Under the pieces are notes generated by a model, which was given only the letters and a program-made list of their open reading frames with translations, was not told the DNA's origin and did not search any database. Both the position numbers and the translations under genes were made by a program. 64,000 bases of DNA from Ruminococcus sp. Phil11 (GTDB lineage: Bacteria; Bacillota; Clostridia; Oscillospirales; Ruminococcaceae), in assembly GCA_001940925.1 (NCBI GenBank), contig MSGZ01000023.1, forward strand, positions 1 through 64,000, written 5' to 3'. This document shows, piece after piece, positions 1 through 8,789 of the stretch; the stretch's first letter is position 1, and each line of letters begins with the position of its first letter.

Positions 1-1
1 A

Positions 2-643
2 TCTCAATTTATCGAGATGTTTGGTGATCCGTTGTCAAGTAAAAAAGGATGGGCCGAAAAGAGCATAGCTGAAATAACGACAGATATTATAGCTGGAGAA
101 TGCTTGAACGGCGAAGCCCGTTTGAAAAATGCTGGCGAAAAAGCTGTCCTAAAGGTAAGCGCCGTAACATATGGATATTTTAAGGAAGATGAATATAAAG
201 TACTGAATGCCGACACAAAGATTTCAAAAAATATATACCCACAAGCTGGTGACCTTTTGTTCAGTCGTGCAAACACAAGAGAATATGTAGGTGCGACTGC
301 GCTTATCGAAAAAGACTATCCAGACTTGTTATTGCCGGATAAACTATGGAAGATAATGCCTACAAAAGAAGTAAGAACTGTTTTTCTAAAAGCGGTTCTG
401 AGTATGCCATCAGTAAGGCAAGTATTATCAGAAAGTGCTACTGGAACAAGTGGATCAATGTATAATATTTCCATGCAAAAACTCAAAAGATTAGTTGTCA
501 TTGTTCCGCCTATTGAACTTCAAGAACAATTTACTGCCTTTATCCAACAGACCGATAAATCAAAATATAATGGCTACAGAACGATTATTGGATTAATAGA
601 TTTGATTAGTTTTATCAGTAATGAAAGGAGTATAAGCCAATGA
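2..643 (+). CDS. hsdS: Type I restriction-modification specificity subunit HsdS, C-terminal part (cut by window edge)
   Basis: The frame is open from base 2 and reads SQFIEMFGDP at once, the usual linker before the second target-recognition domain of HsdS, so the gene starts outside the window. The visible ~210 residues contain one recognition domain (GDLLFSRANTREYVGATALI and the later SGSMYNISMQKLKRLVVIVPPIELQ-type block), which reads half of the bipartite DNA target and positions HsdM and HsdR. The end is odd: after the usual QQTDKSK the conserved helix that normally closes HsdS is replaced by a short unrelated tail. The stop overlaps the start of the next gene by 4 nt (ATGA). Family assignment is firm; whether the tail is functional is unknown. 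Confidence 0.9.
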   Translation, partial: SQFIEMFGDPLSSKKGWAEKSIAEITTDIIAGECLNGEARLKNAGEKAVLKVSAVTYGYFKEDEYKVLNADTKISKNIYPQAGDLLFSRANTREYVGATALIEKDYPDLLLPDKLWKIMPTKEVRTVFLKAVLSMPSVRQVLSESATGTSGSMYNISMQKLKRLVVIVPPIELQEQFTAFIQQTDKSKYNGYRTIIGLIDLISFISNERSISQ

Positions 644-1608
644 ATGCTGTCGAGATTTACCACTCTTTGATCGGTGATAAATTGAAACCTATGATTGTAG
701 AATATACTCCATACTCAGACAATTATCGCTATTTTCCATATCATCATGTATTTGATTCGGATTTTGAAAAGAACTTTATAGATTTGATTTTTAATAGTAT
801 TGTATTCTATGCCTTTGAAAAGAATGAAATTGAAAAAGACTATGAAAAGCATAGATTGGACGATTTATATAAAGCGGCAATAGCTGCATATAATAACCCA
901 AGTTTTCCTAAGACAGAAAAACTTACAGATGGGTTAATGGGCGAATTAACTCTTGATTGCTTTATAAAAACATTTTTTGATGATATCGAAATGCTGTATT
1001 CCAGAGTAAAATATGTTGAGTATGTTCCTCGAAAGAATCTGGACAAAAAGAGAAAAGGCAAGGAGATAAAAGGATACGATGGGCTTGTATTCTCTATTTC
1101 AAATGACGTAAAGTATATGTGGGCAGGACAAGTTAAAACCGGTACATGGGAATATTGTTTAAAAAGCATTAAAGAAGATATAAACAAAAGTATCCTAAAA
1201 ACTTACTTTTCTGATTCTATGCTTTTGATGGCTCGTATAATGAGAGCAGCATCAGATCGCTCTAAAGAATTAGAAAAAATAATAGATGATATAAATGATT
1301 TGCAATTGGATTACAGTACTGATGAAGCTTTATTACAGCAAAAAATAATCGAGTACTTTAACTCAAATGGTATAATTATAAGGCTACCATGCTTAATTAT
1401 GGCTGAGGAAGAATGCTATTCTGATGAAGAAATCTTATTAGAAACAATAAAAGCGAAGTGCTCAAAAGCCTTTAAAGACTTTACTTTTGAAAACAAAGAA
1501 AATCTTAATGTTGAAGTAATGTTTCTTGTTTTTCCTGTACGTGATATCAAAGACCTTCGTAATCGCTTTTTATCAATAAGAAAGGGTGAGAAGAGTGAGC
1601 AAGAGTAA
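640..1608 (+). CDS. hamA: HamA/AbpA-like DUF1837 nuclease, Hachiman-type phage defence
   Basis: A 322-residue protein with the features of the DUF1837 (HamA/AbpA) family: GE at 101-102, KGYDG with Asp147, and AGQVK with Lys166, which together form a PD-(D/E)xK nuclease core (E102, D147, Q164-x-K166). In Hachiman systems HamA is a DNA nuclease held in check by the helicase HamB. Its direct partner here is the overlapping helicase gene downstream. It starts inside the last codons of hsdS (ATGA overlap) behind AAAGGAG. The gene is strongly A+T-rich compared with hsdR, which suggests separate acquisition. The family call comes from motif layout and the helicase neighbour; the Hachiman versus AbpAB subtype is not settled. 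Confidence 0.75.
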   Translation: MNAVEIYHSLIGDKLKPMIVEYTPYSDNYRYFPYHHVFDSDFEKNFIDLIFNSIVFYAFEKNEIEKDYEKHRLDDLYKAAIAAYNNPSFPKTEKLTDGLMGELTLDCFIKTFFDDIEMLYSRVKYVEYVPRKNLDKKRKGKEIKGYDGLVFSISNDVKYMWAGQVKTGTWEYCLKSIKEDINKSILKTYFSDSMLLMARIMRAASDRSKELEKIIDDINDLQLDYSTDEALLQQKIIEYFNSNGIIIRLPCLIMAEEECYSDEEILLETIKAKCSKAFKDFTFENKENLNVEVMFLVFPVRDIKDLRNRFLSIRKGEKSEQE

Positions 1609-3970
1609 CGATATAAAAACACTGATTAAAGAATTACTCTCCCTAACTAATCGCTCTGAAATAGATATTTCGGCTATGTTAAGGATGAAAGACCTGATTT
1701 GTTATTTATCAGATCAACGAAAAAAAGACATTATTCCTGATAAATATCTTGGTTACTTAGATTTTATTCTTTACTCTGCTGCAACAAGATTAAGATCCTT
1801 TGGATATAATCGACAGAACCGTTTTAATATAAATGATTTCTACTACGAAGGTATTGACCTCTGGAAAGATGAAACTATATCTAATTACTATAAAACTAAT
1901 TCGGGAGCGGTACTTGATAGATATCAAAAAGAAGTAATGGATACGTTTGTTGAAAACAATCATAGGCTTTTTTTGAGTGCTCCAACATCATTTGGCAAAA
2001 CTTTCCTTTTAAAAGAAATTTTATTCTCGAATTATGAGAGGTACAGCAATATAGTAATTGTGTTACCAACGGTAGCTCTTCTTATGGAGGTATCTCAGGA
2101 TTTAAGAGAGTTTTTCAAAGACAAACAGATGGCATATTCAATCTACACTTCTGTATATCGTGATCTGGAATTAACCGAAAAGAATGTTTTTATACTTACG
2201 CCAGAACGTGTTTTGCGTCTATTAGCTCTTAGAGAAGAAATAGAACCCGATTTTATCTTTTTTGATGAAGTGTATAAAATAGACGAGGATATTGCCTCAT
2301 CAGATGAAGAGAATGTTTCGTCAACGATAGACATCGGAGATAATACTACATCTAAAAGAAGTTCAAATAGTAGTAAGGAACATCGAGCAGTCGCTTTTCG
2401 TTTAGCATTATATCTATTAATGGAAAAACAGCCCGAGTGTTATATTGCAGGACCTTTTATAAGCTTTAAAAGCGCAAAATCCGGGTTGAAACAATTCATT
2501 GAAAAGTATCAAATCAAAACGATTGAAGTAAGTTTTGAACCAACTTTAAAAAACAGAATCGATTATCATGGGAAAAAGCTCAAATCAGTTTCTTCAGTTA
2601 CTGGTGAGGATGTTATAACAACTCCAGCAAGTCAAAAGATAGATAAATTAAGATTCCTTACACAACAACTCAGTATAACTGCCGATGAACCTGCCTTAGT
2701 TTATTGTTTGTATCCAGGATATACTGAGAAATACGCTCGTCAGTATTGCGAAGACAAGTGTATTGTTCAAGATAAGGATATATCTATTTTTATCGATCAT
2801 ATTGAGCACAATTATAATTGCAGATTTAGTAATGGCACTAAAAATTCTATAGACGAATGGGATTTCCTTTATGCTCTAAAGCGAGGAATAGGAATACATA
2901 ATGGCAAGTTTCCGAAATACTTTCAACGTGAAGTAATGACTCTTTTCAACAGCAATAGAATGCCTCTCTTATTCTGTACTTCTACAATAGTTGAAGGTGT
3001 TAATACCAATGCAAAGACTATTATTTTATATAATAATCCGTCCGGAGAAAATGAAGCAGGCAAAAGGTTTCTTTTACTTAACATTAACGGCAGAGCTGGT
3101 AGGTATTTACGTCATTTTGTTGGAAACATCGTATATTTAGATAAACAATGCTTAATTATTGAAAAAGCTGCTAATATATCTTTAGATTTTAAACCATTTA
3201 GCTCAGACGTAATACTTGACAAGATCGATTTGGAAAATATAGCTGAAAAAGATTTATCTCCACGAAACCGTCAATTAAAAAATGGACTTTCGCTTGACCG
3301 AGATTTACTTCCAGATTCGGTTTTTATTCAGAACAGACTGATCGAACGAGTAAAACAGGAAAGAATTTTGAAAAAAATAATTATGAAAATCAAAAAATTC
3401 CGTAATATTGAAAGTGTATCAATAGCCAATTTTATAAAACAAGGTTATTTTCAAACAATCCTTCAAATCTGGGCAGAAGTCGGTGAAATCAATCCAAATC
3501 AGATAGATGCTATAAAGTATTTTGCCCAAAATTATGCAGCAAACGGATATTTAGGAGTGCTGAATTACTCCTTTGACAAATATGCTGGAGAAGATGTCAA
3601 CAAGTTTGTTAATGAAACATATCGAAGAGTGTTTAAGAATGTCAAAGATACGATTGAATATCAATTACCACGAATTATCAGCTTGTTTGAGTCCTTAATC
3701 AATCGAGCATTTGAACTGATTGAAGAACCATTTGACACACCTCTTGATCTAAGCAGAATCATCAGATATTTTGAAGTAGGTGCAACAACATTACTTGGTG
3801 TTGATATGATTGAAAATGGAGTTCCAATAATTACTGTCCGTAAAATAGAAAAATACGACGTTAAAGGCGATACTTTAACTGAACAAAAAGAATTCTTTAA
3901 AAGCATAAAGAATAAGATTCATTTTGATGAATATGAAAAGAAACTTATTGATATGTATATCGCTGAATAA
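1595..3970 (+). CDS. hamB: HamB/AbpB-like superfamily 2 (Ski2-like) helicase
   Basis: About 791 residues. Motif I is near residues 127-135 (SAPTSFGKT), motif II is DEVY near 224 instead of DEAD/DEAH, motif V is EGVN and motif VI is NGRAGR near 498, all as in Ski2-like helicases. In Hachiman, HamB loads on damaged or phage DNA and releases the HamA nuclease. I chose GTG 1595 because AAAGGG lies 8 nt upstream; GTG 1586 is the alternative. The gene overlaps hamA by 14 nt, so the two are translationally coupled. The C-terminal ~250 residues have no motif I recognise. Composition is A+T-rich like hamA. Helicase identity is firm; the Hachiman role rests on the DUF1837 neighbour. Confidence 0.75.
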   Translation: MSKSNDIKTLIKELLSLTNRSEIDISAMLRMKDLICYLSDQRKKDIIPDKYLGYLDFILYSAATRLRSFGYNRQNRFNINDFYYEGIDLWKDETISNYYKTNSGAVLDRYQKEVMDTFVENNHRLFLSAPTSFGKTFLLKEILFSNYERYSNIVIVLPTVALLMEVSQDLREFFKDKQMAYSIYTSVYRDLELTEKNVFILTPERVLRLLALREEIEPDFIFFDEVYKIDEDIASSDEENVSSTIDIGDNTTSKRSSNSSKEHRAVAFRLALYLLMEKQPECYIAGPFISFKSAKSGLKQFIEKYQIKTIEVSFEPTLKNRIDYHGKKLKSVSSVTGEDVITTPASQKIDKLRFLTQQLSITADEPALVYCLYPGYTEKYARQYCEDKCIVQDKDISIFIDHIEHNYNCRFSNGTKNSIDEWDFLYALKRGIGIHNGKFPKYFQREVMTLFNSNRMPLLFCTSTIVEGVNTNAKTIILYNNPSGENEAGKRFLLLNINGRAGRYLRHFVGNIVYLDKQCLIIEKAANISLDFKPFSSDVILDKIDLENIAEKDLSPRNRQLKNGLSLDRDLLPDSVFIQNRLIERVKQERILKKIIMKIKKFRNIESVSIANFIKQGYFQTILQIWAEVGEINPNQIDAIKYFAQNYAANGYLGVLNYSFDKYAGEDVNKFVNETYRRVFKNVKDTIEYQLPRIISLFESLINRAFELIEEPFDTPLDLSRIIRYFEVGATTLLGVDMIENGVPIITVRKIEKYDVKGDTLTEQKEFFKSIKNKIHFDEYEKKLIDMYIAE

Positions 3971-3988
3971 TGATGGGAGGTTCCCAAT

Positions 3989-6898
3989 ATGTTTAATGAA
4001 GATAACACGATAGAGCAGATGGTCTTAGCCACGCTCCAAGCTAACGGCTGGAAGTATATCGAAGCTGAAAAGCTGCCGAGGCACTATTCGGACGTTATGG
4101 TCGAATCGATGGTGCGTGATGCACTGATTCGCCTGAATCCTGAGATTGCAGAAGTTCCGTCAAGGGCAGATACTGTCATTTACAAACTGCGCACTCTGAT
4201 CTTGTCCGTGCAGCCGCACAACCTCATCACACAGAATGAGATCTTCAAGAAGCTGATCTTTGAGGAGAATTCCTATCCTTTCGGAAAAGACGGAAGAATG
4301 ATCCCGATACGCTTCTTTGGCACTATGACAAAGGAAAACCTCGCCCTGAACGAGTATGTTGTAACGAATCAGTGGGTCTATCCGATGCAGGAGGGCGGTC
4401 ACCGCTTTGATATCGTGCTGCTCATCAACGGCTTTCCTATCGCCATTGGCGAACTGAAAACACCCGTCCGCAGCTCTGTCACATGGCTTGATGGTGCAAG
4501 CGACATCGCAAACTATGAGAAGAGCGTTGCGCCGATGTTCGTAACAAATATATTCAACTTTGCGACCGAGGGTAAGATGTTCCGCTACGGCTCTGTCGGG
4601 ATGCCTATCAATATGTGGGGACCGTGGCACACACCTGACCACAAGGTTGAAGGAACGCTGTCCGATGTCAAGATCAGTATTGCAGATATGATGCAACCGT
4701 GGAAGATTATGGACATTTTCCAATTCTTCACGCTGTTTGCTACAGATAAGAAATATCGAAAATACAAGATCATTTGCCGCTATCAGCAGTATGAGGGGGC
4801 AAATCTGATCGTGGAGCGTGTGAAAGCCGGATACCCGAAAAAGGGCTTGATCTGGCATTTTCAAGGCTCCGGTAAGTCACTTCTCATGGTGTTCGCAGCG
4901 CAGAAGCTCCGCATGATACCGGAGCTGAAGAACCCTACCGTCGTTATCATCGACGACCGTATCGACCTTGAAACGCAGATGACAGCAACATTCAATGCCT
5001 CAGATATTCCAAATCTTGTCGGTATCGCTACAAAGGACGACCTCATCAAATTCTTCCAGCAGGACACCAGAAAAATTGCCATCACCACGATCTTCCGCTT
5101 TGGTGATGTAGAGGAGGAGCTGAACGACCGAGACAACATCGTTGTCATGGTAGACGAGGCGCACCGTACACAGGAAGGAAACCTCGGCGAGAAGATGCGT
5201 CTTGCGCTTCCGAATGCATTTTTCTTTGGTCTGACCGGTACACCGATCAATCGCTTGGATAAAAACACATTCAAGACCTTCGGTGCAATCGAAGATAAAA
5301 GCGGCTACATGAGCAAGTATTCGTTCTCTGACTCTATCCGTGACCACGCTACACTTCCGCTGCACTTTGAGCCTGTTCCGGTCGATCTCCATGTTGACCG
5401 AGAGAAGCTGGATGCCGAATTTGATGCCCTGACGGGTACCATGTCTGAAGAACAGCGCACGGAGCTGTCCAGACGTGTCAATATGAAGGCGATCATGTAT
5501 GATACAGACCGTATCCGGAAGGTCTGCGAACATATCGCAAAGCACTATCGGGAGAAGATCGAGCCGAATGGGTATAAGGCACAGCTTGTCGTTTTTGACC
5601 GTGAATGCTGCCTGTTGTATAAGGCAGAACTTGATAAACTGCTCGGCGAGGATGCGACTACGATCGTCATGGACACCAACAATGATAAGAGTGACCGTTA
5701 TAAAGCATACCGCCGCAGCCGTGATGAAGAAGCAAAGCTGCTGGACTTCTTCCGTGATCCGCACAGCCCGTTGAAGATCGTGATCGTAACAGCTAAACTG
5801 CTCACAGGCTTTGATGCACCGATCCTTCAGGTCATGTATCTGGACAAGCCTATGAAGGATCACAACCTTTTGCAGGCGATCTGCCGCACGAACAGAACCT
5901 ACGACGAGGGAAAGACCTATGGTCTGATCGTGGATTACATCGGCATCTTCGATAATGTAGCAAAAGCGCTTGAATTCGATGAAGCGGGCATGAAGAAGGT
6001 CATCACGAACATCGAAGAAGTCAAGCAGAAATTTCCTGAATTGATGACGAAGTGCTTGGAATACTTCGTAGGCGTAGACAGGACTGTTGAAGGCTGGGAG
6101 GGCTTGATGGCAGCGCAGGAGTGTATTCCTACGAATGAGGACAAGGACAAGTTCGGTGCAGACTATCGTGTCTTGAACAGAGTATGGAATTCTTTGTCCC
6201 CAGACCCATTCCTCGCACCGTACAAGTATGACTATCAGTGGTTGACTCGTGTATATGAGTCTGTCAAGCCCACGACTGAGATCGGAGGTCTGGTATGGGC
6301 GGCTCTTGGCGCAAAAACGATGGAGCTTGTTCATGAAAACTTGATCGTCGGTGCTGTCCATGAAGATGAGGATATTCTGGAGCTTGATGCGGAGCTGATC
6401 GATGAGTACATCGAAAAGCAGAAGGACATCAAGAAAACCACGATGAAGGTGGAGATCGACCTCGTTGCCCGTATTCAGGCGCATAGCAAAGATCCGAAGT
6501 TCATCAAGCTGGGTGAAAAATTGGAGGAGCTGCGAGATCGTCACGAACGTGGTCTTATCGCCAGCGTAGAATTCCTGAGACGTTTGCTCGTACTCGCAAG
6601 AGAGGCTCGGCAGGCGGAGAAGGAAGTCGTGCCGGAGCAGGAGATTGACAAGGGCAAGGCGGCTCTAACAGAGCTTTTCAATGGACTCAGAAATGACAAA
6701 ACGCCTATCATTGTTGAACGCATCGTAGCGGATATTGACAGCATCGTTAAGGTCGTTCGCTTTGACGGTTGGCAGAATACAACTGCGGGGCAGAAGGAAG
6801 TCAAGAAAGCTCTGCGCAGTGTGATCTGGAACAAGTACAAGATCCACGATAATGATGTGTTTAATAAGGCGTACAGCTATATCGAAGAATATTATTAA
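3989..6898 (+). CDS. hsdR: Type I restriction enzyme HsdR, endonuclease and translocase subunit
   Basis: A full-length 969-residue motor subunit. The N-terminal PD-(D/E)xK nuclease shows Asp141 and GELKTP with Glu155-x-Lys157. The translocase follows: Walker A QGSGKS at 292-297, DEAH box VDEAH near 389-393, GLTGTP (motif III) and TGFDAP plus QAICRTNR in the second RecA lobe. HsdR binds an HsdM2S methylase and cuts unmodified DNA after ATP-driven translocation. GGGAGG lies upstream of the ATG. It should pair with the hsdS at the left edge, with hamAB sitting between them. Its base composition is richer in G+C than hamAB, consistent with the helicase-nuclease pair having inserted into an older type I locus. 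Confidence 0.95.
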   Translation: MFNEDNTIEQMVLATLQANGWKYIEAEKLPRHYSDVMVESMVRDALIRLNPEIAEVPSRADTVIYKLRTLILSVQPHNLITQNEIFKKLIFEENSYPFGKDGRMIPIRFFGTMTKENLALNEYVVTNQWVYPMQEGGHRFDIVLLINGFPIAIGELKTPVRSSVTWLDGASDIANYEKSVAPMFVTNIFNFATEGKMFRYGSVGMPINMWGPWHTPDHKVEGTLSDVKISIADMMQPWKIMDIFQFFTLFATDKKYRKYKIICRYQQYEGANLIVERVKAGYPKKGLIWHFQGSGKSLLMVFAAQKLRMIPELKNPTVVIIDDRIDLETQMTATFNASDIPNLVGIATKDDLIKFFQQDTRKIAITTIFRFGDVEEELNDRDNIVVMVDEAHRTQEGNLGEKMRLALPNAFFFGLTGTPINRLDKNTFKTFGAIEDKSGYMSKYSFSDSIRDHATLPLHFEPVPVDLHVDREKLDAEFDALTGTMSEEQRTELSRRVNMKAIMYDTDRIRKVCEHIAKHYREKIEPNGYKAQLVVFDRECCLLYKAELDKLLGEDATTIVMDTNNDKSDRYKAYRRSRDEEAKLLDFFRDPHSPLKIVIVTAKLLTGFDAPILQVMYLDKPMKDHNLLQAICRTNRTYDEGKTYGLIVDYIGIFDNVAKALEFDEAGMKKVITNIEEVKQKFPELMTKCLEYFVGVDRTVEGWEGLMAAQECIPTNEDKDKFGADYRVLNRVWNSLSPDPFLAPYKYDYQWLTRVYESVKPTTEIGGLVWAALGAKTMELVHENLIVGAVHEDEDILELDAELIDEYIEKQKDIKKTTMKVEIDLVARIQAHSKDPKFIKLGEKLEELRDRHERGLIASVEFLRRLLVLAREARQAEKEVVPEQEIDKGKAALTELFNGLRNDKTPIIVERIVADIDSIVKVVRFDGWQNTTAGQKEVKKALRSVIWNKYKIHDNDVFNKAYSYIEEYY

Positions 6899-6909
6899 GG
6901 AGACAAGCT

Positions 6910-8721
6910 ATGATTGGAGAAAAATTCACACTGATGCAATACTCGGTCAGTGCCATTCTTGGACTGATTGAGGCAGGTCAGTTTGTCATTCCGGAGATTC
7001 AACGCCCTTTTGTCTGGAAACGCAGTCAGGTTCGAGATCTGATCGATTCACTGTATAATGGCTATCCTACAGGCTACATCATCACATGGAAGAATCCGGA
7101 CGTGAAAACAAAGGATGGTGTAGTCGCCGGGGGAAAGCACGTTCTGATCGATGGGCAGCAGAGAGTCACCGCTTTAATGGCTGCTATTTCCGGGCTGGAG
7201 GTGCTTGACGAGGATTTTAACAGGGATAGAGTTAAAATTGCCTTTAACCCGTTGGCAACTGATCCTACTAAAAGATTTGAGGTACAAGATGCTTCACACT
7301 TAAAGGACAAGAAATGGATCCCTGACATATCCGTGATCTTCAAGCCAGACTTCAAGCAGAGAGCTTTTGAAAATCAGTATGCTGCGCTGAATGAGGGTGT
7401 AGATCTCGACGAAGTTTCCGAGGAACTTACCAAGCTCAAAGCCATTGCCAATCGTCAGATAGGTGTCATCGAGCTGGATCACACTCTGGACATTGACGAA
7501 GTAACAGAGATCTTTATTCGTATCAATTCAAAGGGAACACCGCTTAGTCAATCCGACTTTGTTATGTCGAAAATGGCAGCGGACACAGCACACAATGGCA
7601 ATGTCCTCCGCAAAGTAGTAGACTATTTCTGCCATCTTGCTGTTAAGCCTGATTTTTACCCACAGGTGCAAAAGGATACTGAATTTGCTGCCACGCCTTA
7701 TGCGCAGAAGATCAAATGGCTGTCAAAAGATAATGAGGACATATACGATCCTGATTATGGTGATATGCTGCGAGTCGCTTTCATGTACAGTTTTAGCAGA
7801 GGCAGACTATCAGACATGGTCAGCTTGCTTTCAGGACGTGATTTTGAGACAAGAGAATTCAAGGAAGAGATCGTCGAGGATTCTTACAAAAAGCTCGATG
7901 AGGGCATTCAAGCCTTTATCAATGAGTACCATTTTGCTCAGTTTATTCTTGCAATCAAGGGTGCGGGATTTAAATCCAGTAAACTCCTGAATTCAATGAT
8001 GACACTTGATTTTGCCTATTACCTGTTTCTGAAGTTGTCTAATGACGCATCGATCCCGAAAAATCAAGTGAAGCGTTATGTTCAGAAATGGTTTGTCCTT
8101 TCAACTCTGACCGGACGGTATATCGGTTCACCTGAGACTGTTATGAGCCGTGATATCCGAAATATTGAGGAAAAGGGCTTTCTCACATTCTTCAGTGAGA
8201 TCGAACGTTCTGTGCTTCCGGACACATTCTGGGAAGTTACCCTTCCTCAAAATCTTGAAACTTCCTCTGTAAACAGTCCGGCTTTCAACACATTTCTTGC
8301 TGCGCAGATCAACATGAACAAGAATTCTCTGTTCATGCACGGAACAATGATCTCTGATCTTCTGGACATCTCAGGTGATGTGCATCATATCTTCCCGAAA
8401 GCGTATTTGAAGTCAAATGGTGTCACGTCAAGATCACGGTATAATCAGGTAGCAAACTACACATATCTTGATACGCAAGTGAACAAGGCAATTAGTGATG
8501 ATGCCCCTGCTGTCTATTTCAAAACCGTTATGGATCAGTTTGGCACTGGCAATGCTGAAATCGGCAATATCATGGATAAGGCTTCTCTTGACGTAAACCT
8601 TGCTGAAAACGCTTTGCCTACAGAAATCGTCAACATGACTGTTGATGACTATGAGAACTTTTTGTCTAAGCGTCGGCATTTAATGGCTCGAATGATTGAG
8701 GCGTATTATAAGAACCTGTGA
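6910..8721 (+). CDS. Single-chain DUF262 plus HNH protein, GmrSD-like
   Basis: A 603-residue protein with an N-terminal DUF262 (ParB-like nucleotide-binding fold): IPEIQRPFVW at 27-36 and the DGQQR motif at 81-85. The C-terminal part has an HNH-type signature, DVHHIFPK near 490-497, followed by conserved asparagines. In GmrSD and related type IV enzymes GmrS carries DUF262 and GmrD the HNH nuclease, and the pair cuts modified phage DNA. Here both are in one chain. It begins 11 nt after hsdR behind AAGGAG, so it belongs to the restriction operon. Its target (modified bases or a backbone mark) cannot be read from sequence. Domain calls are good; the biological role is inferred. Confidence 0.8.
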   Translation: MIGEKFTLMQYSVSAILGLIEAGQFVIPEIQRPFVWKRSQVRDLIDSLYNGYPTGYIITWKNPDVKTKDGVVAGGKHVLIDGQQRVTALMAAISGLEVLDEDFNRDRVKIAFNPLATDPTKRFEVQDASHLKDKKWIPDISVIFKPDFKQRAFENQYAALNEGVDLDEVSEELTKLKAIANRQIGVIELDHTLDIDEVTEIFIRINSKGTPLSQSDFVMSKMAADTAHNGNVLRKVVDYFCHLAVKPDFYPQVQKDTEFAATPYAQKIKWLSKDNEDIYDPDYGDMLRVAFMYSFSRGRLSDMVSLLSGRDFETREFKEEIVEDSYKKLDEGIQAFINEYHFAQFILAIKGAGFKSSKLLNSMMTLDFAYYLFLKLSNDASIPKNQVKRYVQKWFVLSTLTGRYIGSPETVMSRDIRNIEEKGFLTFFSEIERSVLPDTFWEVTLPQNLETSSVNSPAFNTFLAAQINMNKNSLFMHGTMISDLLDISGDVHHIFPKAYLKSNGVTSRSRYNQVANYTYLDTQVNKAISDDAPAVYFKTVMDQFGTGNAEIGNIMDKASLDVNLAENALPTEIVNMTVDDYENFLSKRRHLMARMIEAYYKNL

Positions 8722-8789
8722 GAAAAGCACTCAGAAAAGTAGCTTTTGGTACGTTATTTTTATCAGAAACTATGATGGGAGAATATTAA

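Noticed and set aside
5000-6544. A long open frame on the minus strand inside hsdR
   Set aside because: It lies wholly opposite a gene with all HsdR motifs, shows no domain pattern and arises from codon bias.
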